Source: Candidatus Methanoplasma sp. (GTDB lineage: Archaea > Thermoplasmatota > Thermoplasmata > Methanomassiliicoccales > Methanomethylophilaceae). Taken from it: 64,000 nucleotides of DNA. This document shows, piece after piece, positions 16,828 through 25,370 of this stretch (positions are counted from its first letter, which is position 1; each line of letters starts with the position of its first letter). Both the position numbers and the translations under genes were made by a program. The stretch is taken from positions 95,732 to 159,731 of the forward strand of contig JAIRPP010000014.1 of assembly GCA_031256955.1 (NCBI GenBank), read 5' to 3'. Under the pieces are notes generated by a model, which made no database searches, was not told the origin of the DNA, and saw only the letters and a list, made by a program, of their open reading frames with translations.

Positions 16828-17381
16828 GCCTCTACCCCCATGCTGTCGCCATGCGCGCCGACGAGTTCATGACGTGGTCATCCGCGATGATCGACGACCT
16901 CCTCAGCGCAGGCACGAAGAAGACGGTGGACAAGCTGACCGGGCCCATATGGACCTGGGCCATGAAGAACTCGATGCACCCCCTGCACTGGGGGCTGGCG
17001 TGCTGCGCCCTGGAGATGGCGGCGGCGTCCGCGCCCCGCTTCGACGCGGAGCGCTACGGGATGATATACCGCTCGTCGCCCAGGCAGACCGACGTGCTCC
17101 TGGTGAACGGCTGGATCTCCAAGAAGATCCGCCCCTCCATCAGGCGCCTGTACGAGCAGATCCCCAACCCCAAGTGGGTCGTGGCGATGGGCGAGTGCGC
17201 CATATCCGGCGGCCCGTGGTACGACTCGTACAACACGGTCCAGGGGCTGGACCAGATCGTCCCGGTGGACATATACATACCGGGATGCCCCGCCAGGCCC
17301 GACGCGATGATAGACGGCTTCATGCTCCTTCAGAAGAAGATCGAGGATTACTTCAGAAGAGGCGTTTTCCTGGAGGACTGA
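16818..17381 (+). CDS. fpoB: Fpo/Nuo complex subunit B (cluster N2 subunit)
   Basis: The 187-residue NuoB-type protein carries the terminal N2 [4Fe-4S] cluster that hands electrons to the membrane carrier. The cysteine ligands are visible in LACCALEM, GECAISGGPW and PGCPARPDA. A perfect AAGGAGGA ribosome binding site ends six bases before the ATG, which decides this start over a second ATG two codons on. The gene begins inside the last codons of fpoA. It works at the membrane-facing end of the soluble arm, together with FpoC, FpoD and FpoI. Confidence 0.96.
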   Translation: MDMSLYPHAVAMRADEFMTWSSAMIDDLLSAGTKKTVDKLTGPIWTWAMKNSMHPLHWGLACCALEMAAASAPRFDAERYGMIYRSSPRQTDVLLVNGWISKKIRPSIRRLYEQIPNPKWVVAMGECAISGGPWYDSYNTVQGLDQIVPVDIYIPGCPARPDAMIDGFMLLQKKIEDYFRRGVFLED

Positions 17382-17383
17382 GA

Positions 17384-17851
17384 ATGTCTGAAACAATCAG
17401 AGACCCGACCGAGGACCGGATAAGGTCCGAGCTGGAGTCCAGGTTCGGGGACAGGGTCCGGATCGACAAGACCGAGCCCCGCAGGGTGTACGTCACCGTG
17501 CCCCGCGAGGACGTGTTCGACGTGTGCTCGTTCATACGCGACGCCCTGTGCTTCGAGCACGTCTCGGCGGTCACGGGCAACGACATGGTCGACCGCATGG
17601 AGGTCGTATACCACCTGAGCAACTACAACACCGGGATCATGATCGAGATCACGACCGTCCTCCCGGCGGACGACCTCCGCGTCAAGTCGGTGTCCTCCCT
17701 GTGGGAGGGCTGCAACTGGCACGAGAGGGAGACCTACGAGCTGTTCGGGATCGTGTTCGAGGGGCACCCCAAGCTGGAGAGGCTCCTCACGCCCGACACG
17801 TACGAGTTCTACCCGTTCAGAAAATCATACAAGCTAAGGGGGCAGCCCTGA
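17384..17851 (+). CDS. fpoC: Fpo/Nuo complex subunit C
   Basis: The 155-residue soluble NuoC-type (30 kDa) subunit helps hold the FpoB-FpoD connecting module. The family signature WHERETYELFGIVFEGHPKLERLLTP is intact in the last third, and the N-terminal half carries the alpha/beta part with YHLSNYNTG. The chain ends soon after the signature, as in archaeal versions, and is not fused to subunit D as in some bacteria. Its stop overlaps the fpoD ATG by one base. Confidence 0.95.
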   Translation: MSETIRDPTEDRIRSELESRFGDRVRIDKTEPRRVYVTVPREDVFDVCSFIRDALCFEHVSAVTGNDMVDRMEVVYHLSNYNTGIMIEITTVLPADDLRVKSVSSLWEGCNWHERETYELFGIVFEGHPKLERLLTPDTYEFYPFRKSYKLRGQP

Positions 17852-18996
17852 TGGCGGACGAACGCAAGCTAGAGTGCGCGTGCGGCGCCGCCCCCATGGA
17901 CACGGACAAGATGTGGGTAATCATGGGCCCGCAGCACCCGTTCTCCCATGGCCTGTGGACCCTCAAGGCGCAGATCGACGGGGAGATAGTCACCGACGCG
18001 GAGCCGATAATAGGGTATCTGCACCGCGGGTGGGAGAAGGAATGCGAGAACAGGACGTACCCCAAGATCATACCCATGGCGGACCGCCTGTGCTACGCCG
18101 CGTCCATGACGTACACCCACCTCTACTGCATGACGGTGGAGAAGGCGCTGGGCATAGACGTGCCCGAGAAGGCCAAGTACATCAGGATGGTGGCGGACGA
18201 GATCTGCCGCATACAGTCCCACCTCATGTGGCTGGCCGCGGTGGGCACCGACCTGGGCAACCTGACGGTGTTCCTGTGGGCCATGAGGGAGAGGGAGTTC
18301 TTCATGGACCTCAACCTCAGGCTCTGCGGGGCCAGGATGACCACGAACTTCCCCCGCATAGGCGGGGTCAGGAACGACACCACCGAGCTCTTCGACAGGG
18401 ACGTCCTGAGGTGCGTGGAGCGCTTCGAGAAGGCGATCTGGGACGTCATAGCCCTGGTCGACGATTCGTCCATATTCCTGTCTAGGATGAAGGGCACGGG
18501 CTACCTCACCAGGGAGCAGTGCGTCAACCTCGGGATAACCGGGCCCGCGATGAGGGGGAACGGCGTGGACTTCGACATACGCCGCGACGACCCCTACGAC
18601 AACTACGACAAGGTGGACTTCGAGGTCCCCGTGCTGAAGGACGGGGACTCCTATTCCAGGTACATGGTCAGGATCGAGGAGATGTTCCAGTCCTGCAAGA
18701 TCATAAAGCAGGCCATGCGCAAGGTGGCCGCGCTCGGGAAGAACGCCCCGTACAGGCTCAAGGTGCCGTCCAGGGTGCCCGCCGGCAGGGCGTTCATGAG
18801 GATGGAGGACCCGCGCGGGGAATCCCTCATGTACCTCGTGTCCGACGGGACGGACAAGCCCTACAGGCTCAAGGTCCGCAGCCCCATATTCGTGAACGTG
18901 TCGGCGTCGAAGCCGCTGGTCCAGGGAAGCCGGATCGCGGACGTGCCGGTGATAATGGCCATGATAGACATGTGCCTCGGGGAGACCGACAGGTGA
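17851..18996 (+). CDS. fpoD: Fpo/Nuo complex subunit D (49 kDa type)
   Basis: The 381-residue NuoD-type subunit is related to hydrogenase large subunits and forms the carrier-reduction site with FpoB. Family landmarks are GPQHPFSHG near residue 27, the Glu/Pro-rich YLHRGWEKECENRTYP, and the late segment with DPRGESLMYLVSDGTDKPYRLKVRSP. The Ni-binding cysteines of true hydrogenases are absent, as expected. An unusual Cys-rich start (LECACGAAP) precedes the conserved fold. The short spacing keeps it coupled to fpoC. Confidence 0.95.
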   Translation: MADERKLECACGAAPMDTDKMWVIMGPQHPFSHGLWTLKAQIDGEIVTDAEPIIGYLHRGWEKECENRTYPKIIPMADRLCYAASMTYTHLYCMTVEKALGIDVPEKAKYIRMVADEICRIQSHLMWLAAVGTDLGNLTVFLWAMREREFFMDLNLRLCGARMTTNFPRIGGVRNDTTELFDRDVLRCVERFEKAIWDVIALVDDSSIFLSRMKGTGYLTREQCVNLGITGPAMRGNGVDFDIRRDDPYDNYDKVDFEVPVLKDGDSYSRYMVRIEEMFQSCKIIKQAMRKVAALGKNAPYRLKVPSRVPAGRAFMRMEDPRGESLMYLVSDGTDKPYRLKVRSPIFVNVSASKPLVQGSRIADVPVIMAMIDMCLGETDR

Positions 18997-19000
18997 TATC

Positions 19001-20176
19001 GTGGCATACAGCAGCATTCTCGACTGGATAATGTTCAAGGACCCCATGGCGAACCCGTTCTACCCGTACGGCGGCGCGTACAACCTGCCGTACGACGTGT
19101 CGTACAAGCTGTGGGAGATCATAGGCGGGCTCATAGCCTGGCTGATAAACCTCGTCTTCCCCGGGAACGGGGTCTCCGAGTGGCTGATCAGCCCGGAGCC
19201 GTCCAACGCCTTCGCGCTGATCATCTTCATGCTGATCATATTCATAGTGGTGTTCGTCTGCACCCTCCTGTCCCTATGGATGGAGAGGAAGGTGCTGGGC
19301 AGGATCATGGACCGCAGAGGGACCATGATCGGGCTCAAAGGGTTCCTCCAGTGCGTCGCGGACGGGCTGAAGACCTTCATGAAGGAGAACACCATCCCCA
19401 AGAAGATAGACAAGATGACGTACATGTGGACGCTCTCGCTCATAATAGGCGCGTCCGTCCTCATCGCGTGCATGATCCCGCTGTCCCCCAGGTGGTTCGT
19501 GGTGGACTACGGGACCGGGCTCCTCATAATCATGGCGATATTCGCCCTGGCCCCGTTCTTCATACTCGTCTCCGGATGGGCGCAGAACAACAAGTACTCG
19601 CTCATCGGGGGCATGAGGGCCGCGGAGCTGATGATCTCGTACGAGGTCCCCATACTCATACTGATAGCCACCACCTGCCTCCTGGCGGGGAGCTTCAACA
19701 TAGGCGACATAGTGAACGCCCAGTTCGGCTCCACGTGGTTCATAATCCCGCAGATAGTCGGGTTCATAACCTTCATCTTCTGCGCCACCGCCGAGGCGGA
19801 GCGCGTGCCGTTCGACATAGCCGAGGCGGAGGCCGAGCTGGTCGAGGGCTGGCAGACGGAGTACGCCGGGATGAAGTGGGGCCTGATCATGCTCGCCGAG
19901 TACTTCAGGGGCTACGTCTCCTGCGCCATGGTCGTCATCATGTACCTGGGCGGATGGCTCATACCGTTCGCCCCGGCCGAGATCAACGGCTGGGCGCCCG
20001 AGATAGTGTTCCTGCTGAAGGCCTGGTTCGTGTTCTTCATAATGATCGTGCTGAGGGGAGCCCTCGCCCGCGTCAGGACCGACCAGATCGTCAACATCGG
20101 ATGGAAGGTGTTCATGCCCCTGTCCGTGATCAACCTGGCGATCGTGCTGCTCCTCAAGATCGGAGGGATCTACTGA
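19001..20176 (+). CDS. fpoH: Fpo/Nuo complex subunit H
   Basis: The 391-residue membrane subunit has about eight to nine transmembrane helices and links the soluble arm to the ion-pumping arm. The family motifs are [15 protein letters not shown] (about residues 88-102) and [25 protein letters not shown], both intact, with the acidic residues implicated in coupling. It uses a GTG start four bases after the fpoD stop. The N-terminus carries a hydrophilic stretch of about 30 residues before the first helix, longer than in many NuoH. Its stop overlaps the fpoI ATG. Confidence 0.95.
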   Translation: MAYSSILDWIMFKDPMANPFYPYGGAYNLPYDVSYKLWEIIGGLIAWLINLVFPGNGVSEWLISPEPSNAFALIIFMLIIFIVVFVCTLLSLWMERKVLGRIMDRRGTMIGLKGFLQCVADGLKTFMKENTIPKKIDKMTYMWTLSLIIGASVLIACMIPLSPRWFVVDYGTGLLIIMAIFALAPFFILVSGWAQNNKYSLIGGMRAAELMISYEVPILILIATTCLLAGSFNIGDIVNAQFGSTWFIIPQIVGFITFIFCATAEAERVPFDIAEAEAELVEGWQTEYAGMKWGLIMLAEYFRGYVSCAMVVIMYLGGWLIPFAPAEINGWAPEIVFLLKAWFVFFIMIVLRGALARVRTDQIVNIGWKVFMPLSVINLAIVLLLKIGGIY

Positions 20177-20916
20177 TGGTCAAGGAATATCTCGACAAGT
20201 ACCCGAGGAACCCGGCCAGGACGCTGTGGCTCATGAAGCCCGTGGCCAAGGTGCTGAAGATCTTCTTCAAGACGATCGTCCACAGGCCCGTCACCATACT
20301 CTACCCCTACGAGAAGATGTGGGTGCCGGAGAACTTCCGCGGGCGCCCCGGGCTCAGGTTCGACAGGTGCGTCGCGTGCGGCATGTGCGTCAGGATGTGC
20401 CCCACCGCCTGCATAAAGCTGGTGGAGGTCCCGGACGACGCGGGCGCCCCCGTGAAGAGGCCCCAGGTCAACCTCGGCAGGTGCGCCATGTGCGGATACT
20501 GCGCCGAGTACTGCCCGGTGGACGCGATGACCGTGACGCCCGACTTCGAGCTGGCCGAGTACACCAGGCGCGACCTGATCTACGGGCCGCGGAGGCTGGC
20601 GTACGACGGCATAACCGAGGGGATGGAGATCCGCATAGAGGAGACGCTCATGTCCGACATCGCCAGGGGCGAGCCGGAGAGGAGGGTCTCCCCGTTCATG
20701 ACCGACCGCCCGGAGCTGCTCGCGTCCAAATGCATAAGCTGCAAGAAGTGCGAGAAGGTCTGCCCGGTGGATGCGGTCAAGATGGTCGAGCACGGGGTCA
20801 ACGAGAAGGGGAGGCCCATACTCTACCCCGAGTTCGACGACGTCAAGTGCATAAGCTGCGGCAACTGCATCGCGGACTGCCCCAAGGACGCGCTGACGCT
20901 CAAGGAGGTGCTGTGA
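20176..20916 (+). CDS. fpoI: Fpo/Nuo complex subunit I with four [4Fe-4S] motifs
   Basis: FpoI/NuoI normally carries two [4Fe-4S] clusters. This 246-residue version has the expected pair (Cys65, 68, 71, 75 and Cys103, 106, 109, 113) and then a second ferredoxin-like pair near the C-terminus (Cys186, 189, 192, 196 and Cys225, 228, 231, 235). A linker of about 70 residues joins the two halves. The operon has no fpoF, the usual F420H2 input subunit, so the extra domain could receive electrons from ferredoxin. That role is inferred. The length is well above the usual 130-180 residues. ATGA-style overlaps join it to fpoH and fpoJ. Confidence 0.93.
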   Translation: MVKEYLDKYPRNPARTLWLMKPVAKVLKIFFKTIVHRPVTILYPYEKMWVPENFRGRPGLRFDRCVACGMCVRMCPTACIKLVEVPDDAGAPVKRPQVNLGRCAMCGYCAEYCPVDAMTVTPDFELAEYTRRDLIYGPRRLAYDGITEGMEIRIEETLMSDIARGEPERRVSPFMTDRPELLASKCISCKKCEKVCPVDAVKMVEHGVNEKGRPILYPEFDDVKCISCGNCIADCPKDALTLKEVL

Positions 20917-21242
20917 TGGAACTCATAGATAATGTCTGGAGCGGATTCTGCGGCGGGATGGCGTACCTCTGGGAGAACGCCGACCTCGTGGCTTTCGTCG
21001 TCCTCGCCGCGATAGCGACGATAGCCGCGCTCTACGTGGTCACTAAGAAAGAGGTGGTCCACAGCGCGTTCTATCTGGCGCTCGTCTTCGTGTGCGTGGC
21101 GGTGACGTACTTCTTCCTGGAGGCCGAGTTCATCGGAGTGATCCAGATGCTGGTGTACGTCGGAGCGATAACCATACTCTTCGCTTTCAGCATCATGCTG
21201 ACGAGGAGGTACATAATGCGCAGGGAGGGCTCCGATGAATAA
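20916..21242 (+). CDS. fpoJ: Fpo/Nuo complex subunit J, N-terminal half
   Basis: The 108-residue membrane protein covers the first three transmembrane helices of NuoJ. The conserved helix-3 segment FIGVIQMLVYVGAITILFAFSIML is clear. In many bacteria NuoJ is one chain of about 170-200 residues. Here, as in several methanogens, the gene is split and the remaining helices are encoded by the next reading frame, which starts 8 bp before this stop. Overlaps bind it to fpoI and to the second half. Confidence 0.92.
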   Translation: MELIDNVWSGFCGGMAYLWENADLVAFVVLAAIATIAALYVVTKKEVVHSAFYLALVFVCVAVTYFFLEAEFIGVIQMLVYVGAITILFAFSIMLTRRYIMRREGSDE

Positions 21243-21528
21243 GAAGGCCCTCTTGGGCGCGATAGCGTCCGTCGCGCTGCTGGCGGTCCTCGTGGGGGCC
21301 GTCGCGGCCACCCAGTGGAGCGACTACACGCAGTCGGACTCCCCCCAGAGCGTGCCGTTCGACGGCGTCGACGGCGACAGCGGGGACATCGATCATGGAT
21401 CGATAAACTACGCCCTGTTCGAGACCTACGGGCCGCTGCTCCTGGTGGTGGCCCTGCTCATGTTCGGGGCGATGATAGGCGGCATATGCATAGCGAAGGA
21501 GGAGGCTGAGCGCGATGATTCCGATTGA
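21235..21528 (+). CDS. Fpo/Nuo complex subunit J, C-terminal half
   Basis: The 97-residue protein has two membrane helices separated by an acidic loop of about 35 residues that faces outside. By position and topology it supplies the last helices of NuoJ. Sequence conservation is low apart from the second helix (ETYGPLLLVVALLMFGAMIGGI), which corresponds to the NuoJ C-terminal helix. It overlaps both the first half of fpoJ and fpoK, so balanced expression is expected. Confidence 0.85.
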   Translation: MNKKALLGAIASVALLAVLVGAVAATQWSDYTQSDSPQSVPFDGVDGDSGDIDHGSINYALFETYGPLLLVVALLMFGAMIGGICIAKEEAERDDSD

Positions 21529-21817
21529 GGCGTACCTGGCGTTCGCGGCGATACTGTTCGCCATAGGCGCGTACGGCGTCCTGGCCAAGAACAACACGAT
21601 AGTGGTGCTGATGTGCATCGAGCTCATGCTCAACGCCGCCAACATCAACTTCATAGCGTTCGCCGCGTATTCGGCGGACGCGATAGGGCAGGTCTTCGTC
21701 ATCATGACGATCACCGTGGCGGCCGCGGAGGTCGCCGTGGGCATAGCGATCCTGCTCAACGCGTACAGGGCGAAGGGAACGATCGAGGCTTCTGGCCTCA
21801 AATCCATGAGGTGGTGA
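21515..21817 (+). CDS. fpoK: Fpo/Nuo complex subunit K
   Basis: The 100-residue NuoK-type protein has three transmembrane helices. The two conserved buried glutamates of the family appear in the second and third helices (CIELMLNAANINFIAF and VAAAEVAVGIAI), which take part in ion translocation. The length equals the family norm of about 100. It starts inside the last codons of the preceding fpoJ fragment and ends one base before fpoL. Confidence 0.95.
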   Translation: MIPIEAYLAFAAILFAIGAYGVLAKNNTIVVLMCIELMLNAANINFIAFAAYSADAIGQVFVIMTITVAAAEVAVGIAILLNAYRAKGTIEASGLKSMRW

Positions 21818-21818
21818 G

Positions 21819-23870
21819 ATGTTCGTAGAATACACCTGGCTCGTGCCCCTGCTGCCGATGATCTGCTTCGTGGCGGTCGGCCTCATAGGCAAGAGGACGC
21901 CCGAGGGCGGAGCGTACCTGGCCATAGCCGGCGCGGCGGCGTCCTGCGTCATATCGGTGCTCGTCGCGTACGAGTTCTTCACGTCCGCGGCGTACCACGA
22001 CCCCGGATACGTGACCGCCGAGATAGAGTGGTTCAAGATACCCGGCGGGTTCACCCTGCACTTCGGATACTACATAGACAGCCTGGCGTGCCTGATGATG
22101 CTGTTCGCGTCGTTCATATCGACGCTCATCTTCGTCTACTCGAAAGGGTACATGCACGAGCAGGGCGCCAAGAAGAGGCGCTACTACGCCGAGGTCTCGC
22201 TGTTCCTCACCGGGATGCTGGGCCTGGCGGTCTCCAGCAACTTCCTGGAGATGTTCGTCTTCTGGGAGATCATGGGCCTGTGCTCCTACCTGCTGATAGG
22301 GTTCTGGAGCTTCAGCCACCCCGAGGGCGACGACGCGGCCGACAACGCCGCGTCCGCGGCCAAGAAGGCGTTCCTGGTCACCCGCCTCGGGGACGTGTGC
22401 CTCATGGCGGGGCTGTTCGTCGTGCTGTACTCCTTCGGGAGCCTCGACTACGTCCGCGTGTTCGACGCGGCCGCCATACACGCGGTCGACCAGGACATGC
22501 TGGTGCTCGGGAGCCTCCTGATATTCGGAGGGGTCATAGGCAAGAGCGCGCAGTTCCCCCTGCTGGACTGGCTCCCCGACGCGATGGCGGGCCCGACCAC
22601 CGTCTCCGCGCTGATACACGCGGCGACCATGGTCAAGGCGGGAGTGTACCTGGTCGCCAGGTGCTACCCCCTGTTCGCGCAGGCGTCCGAGGTCATGCTC
22701 TTCGTGGGCATAATCGGAGGGGTGACCGCGTTCTTCGCGGCCACCATGGCGCTCAACAACATGAACATAAAGAGGGTGCTGGCGTACTCCACCCTGTCCC
22801 AGCTCGGGTACATGTTCCTCGCGCTCGGGGCCGGCGGCTACCTGATAGCCCTCGGCATCGAGACCGGGGACCACCACCTGATAGCCGCGGGCGCGGCCGG
22901 GTACGTGGCGGGATGCCTGCACATGGCGAACCACGCCTTCTTCAAGGCCCTGCTCTTCCTCTGCTCCGGGTCGGTGATCCACGCTGTGGGCACCGAGGAC
23001 ATGAGGAAGATGGGCGGGCTGCATCGGAAGATGAAGATCACCTCCGTCACGATGCTGATAGGCTCGCTCTCCATAGCCGGGTTCCCGTTCTTCAGCGGGT
23101 TCTGGTCCAAGGAGCTGGTGCTGGAGACCGTGATGCACGCCAGCGACTACGGCGCCGAGGGGTACCTGTTCACGATACTCTGGCTGCTGGCAGTCGTGAC
23201 CGCGTTCATGACCGCGTTCTACATGTTCAGGATGTGGTTCATGACCTTCAGCGGGAAGCCCGGGCACGCCAGCGAGCACTGCCACGGGGAATCCCCCGCG
23301 AGCATGACCGCCCCCCTGGCGATCCTGTCCGCGTTCGCGATCGGGTTCGGGTTCACGATCCTCTTCGGGTTCGACGCGCTCCTGTCCATAGGGGTCGAGG
23401 GCCCGCACCACCAGTTCACGGTGGGGGCCGGCGAGGCGAAGGGCTTCGAGTACCTCTCCGACATATTCGGCAGCGCGTACACGTACCTGACCATCGCCCT
23501 CGTCCTGGGAGCCATAGGCATAGCCCACCTCATGTACAACAAGAGGTCCGTCGACGCCGGGAGGTTCAACGGCGGAGGGGAGTCCTTCGTCTACAAGGCG
23601 CTCACCAAGAGATGGTGGTTCCCGCAGCTCTACGACCAGATATCCTGGAAGCTGGGGTACGGGGTCGCGCGCGGCGTGGACTTCATCGACCGCCAGGTGG
23701 TGGACGGCACCGTGAACGGGCTGTCCAACGCCGTGGCCGGCGGGGGAGAGCTCATCGGCAAGGCGCAGACCGGCGACGTCCGCAGCTACACGTGGGCGGT
23801 CGTGGCGGGAGTGGTGCTCCTGTTCGCGCTGATGCTCGCCCTGTTCTACTTCATAGGAGGAGGAATCTGA
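21819..23870 (+). CDS. fpoL: Fpo/Nuo complex subunit L (antiporter-like)
   Basis: The 683-residue protein is the NuoL-type antiporter-like subunit with about 16 transmembrane helices and the long lateral helix near its C-terminus. Typical segments are WEIMGLCSYLLIGFW, the lysine-bearing GGVIGKSAQFPLLDWLPDAMAGPTTVSALIHAATMVKAG, the helix with NNMNIKRVLAYSTLSQLGYMF, and HAFFKALLFLCSGSVIHA. These lysine and glutamate residues form the proton or sodium path. The final 80 residues carry the transverse helix and a last anchor. It is followed without a gap by fpoM. Confidence 0.96.
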   Translation: MFVEYTWLVPLLPMICFVAVGLIGKRTPEGGAYLAIAGAAASCVISVLVAYEFFTSAAYHDPGYVTAEIEWFKIPGGFTLHFGYYIDSLACLMMLFASFISTLIFVYSKGYMHEQGAKKRRYYAEVSLFLTGMLGLAVSSNFLEMFVFWEIMGLCSYLLIGFWSFSHPEGDDAADNAASAAKKAFLVTRLGDVCLMAGLFVVLYSFGSLDYVRVFDAAAIHAVDQDMLVLGSLLIFGGVIGKSAQFPLLDWLPDAMAGPTTVSALIHAATMVKAGVYLVARCYPLFAQASEVMLFVGIIGGVTAFFAATMALNNMNIKRVLAYSTLSQLGYMFLALGAGGYLIALGIETGDHHLIAAGAAGYVAGCLHMANHAFFKALLFLCSGSVIHAVGTEDMRKMGGLHRKMKITSVTMLIGSLSIAGFPFFSGFWSKELVLETVMHASDYGAEGYLFTILWLLAVVTAFMTAFYMFRMWFMTFSGKPGHASEHCHGESPASMTAPLAILSAFAIGFGFTILFGFDALLSIGVEGPHHQFTVGAGEAKGFEYLSDIFGSAYTYLTIALVLGAIGIAHLMYNKRSVDAGRFNGGGESFVYKALTKRWWFPQLYDQISWKLGYGVARGVDFIDRQVVDGTVNGLSNAVAGGGELIGKAQTGDVRSYTWAVVAGVVLLFALMLALFYFIGGGI

Positions 23871-25370
23871 ATGATATACGATCTCCAGATAGAGATCCCC
23901 TATCTCCTGACCCTGCTGCTGGTCGTCCCGCTCGTAGGGGCGGTCGCGACGGCGGCGATGGGCGGGAAGAGGGAGAGATACGCGAAATACGTCGCCGGGG
24001 CGTTCTCCGCCGCGACGATGCTGCTCGCCACGGTCCTCCTCTTCACGAAGGACATGGGAGTCTACGACGAAAGCTACTCATGGATAGAGTCCGCGGGCCT
24101 CAGGATGTCGTACATCCTGCACGTCGACGGGCTCAGCGTCCTCATGGTCTTCCTCAGCGGGCTGCTGGTGTTCCTGGTGACCCTGTTCTCGTCGAGGGAG
24201 GGCGACAGGCCCAACTGCTTCTTCGCCCTCCTGCTGGCGATGGAAGTGGGCCTGATGGGCGTGTACATGTCCGCGGACTACTTCCTGTTCTACATAATGT
24301 GGGAGGTCACCCTGATCCCGATGTTCTTCATGATATCGTGGTACGGGGGGCCCAGGAGGCACTACGCCGCGATCAAGTTCTTCATATACACCCACGTGGC
24401 CAGCGTCGTGATGCTGATAGGGATATTCGCCCTGGTGTTCCAGTCCGCCTCCGGCGGAGTGGCGGACTTCTCGTTCCAGGCAGTCCTGAACGGGCAGTTC
24501 AGCGACACGTTCCAGGCGATGGTGTTCCTGCTGCTGTTCTTCGGGTTCGCGGTCAAGATGCCCGCGGTCCCGTTCCACACGTGGCTGCCGGACGCGCACA
24601 CCGAGGCGCCCACCGCGGGATCCGTCCTGCTGGCGGGCGTCATGCTGAAGATGGGGTCCTACGGCATAATCAGGATCTGCCTCGAGGCCCTCCCGCAGGG
24701 GGCGGAGCACTGGCAGTGGCTGATAATCGCCACGGGCCTCGTGGCGATAGTGTACGGGGCGTACGCCTGCATAGCGCAGAGGGACCTCAAGAAGATGGTC
24801 GCGTTCTCGTCCATAAGCCACATGGGCATGGTGATGCTCGGGATCGGCTGCCTCTCCGAGGCGGGGATCCAGATGGGCATATTCCAGATGTTCGCGCACG
24901 GCCTCATAACCGCGGTCCTCTTCATGGTCTGCGGGCTGGCCGGGCACAACATAGGCACCAGGGAGATCCCGCTCCTGGGCGGGCTGGCCTCCAAGATGCC
25001 CCTGTTCGCGTTCTTCATGATGTTCGGGTTCATGGCGTCCCTGGGGCTCCCCAGCCTGGTCGGGTTCTGGGCGGAGTTCGGGATCATATTCTCGTTCTAC
25101 GAGTACGCCTCCTCGAACGGCATGCTGTGGCTGATAGCGTTCTGCCTGATAGCCCTGCTGCTCACTGCGGGATACTACCTGTGGGCGATGCAGAGGACCC
25201 TGTTCGGCAGGCTCACGTCTAAGATAGACCTGTCCCACGTGCACGACATAAGCAGGCCCGAGGCGGCCGCCCTGGGCATCCTCTGCCTGCTGATAATCGC
25301 GTTCGGCTTCTGGCCGCAGGCGGCGTTCGACTTCATCGAGCCGTACGTGGGCTCCCTGGGGGCGATCTGA
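23871..25370 (+). CDS. fpoM: Fpo/Nuo complex subunit M (antiporter-like)
   Basis: The 499-residue NuoM-type subunit has about 14 transmembrane helices. The channel residues are in MWEVTLIPMFFMISWYGGPRR (Glu), AVKMPAVPFHTWLPDAHTEAPTAGSVLLAGVMLKMG (two Lys) and AQRDLKKMVAFSSISHMGMVMLG. The length is normal. A ribosome binding site, AGGAGGAA, lies at the end of fpoL, just before the ATG. It shares its last base with the fpoN start. Confidence 0.96.
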   Translation: MIYDLQIEIPYLLTLLLVVPLVGAVATAAMGGKRERYAKYVAGAFSAATMLLATVLLFTKDMGVYDESYSWIESAGLRMSYILHVDGLSVLMVFLSGLLVFLVTLFSSREGDRPNCFFALLLAMEVGLMGVYMSADYFLFYIMWEVTLIPMFFMISWYGGPRRHYAAIKFFIYTHVASVVMLIGIFALVFQSASGGVADFSFQAVLNGQFSDTFQAMVFLLLFFGFAVKMPAVPFHTWLPDAHTEAPTAGSVLLAGVMLKMGSYGIIRICLEALPQGAEHWQWLIIATGLVAIVYGAYACIAQRDLKKMVAFSSISHMGMVMLGIGCLSEAGIQMGIFQMFAHGLITAVLFMVCGLAGHNIGTREIPLLGGLASKMPLFAFFMMFGFMASLGLPSLVGFWAEFGIIFSFYEYASSNGMLWLIAFCLIALLLTAGYYLWAMQRTLFGRLTSKIDLSHVHDISRPEAAALGILCLLIIAFGFWPQAAFDFIEPYVGSLGAI

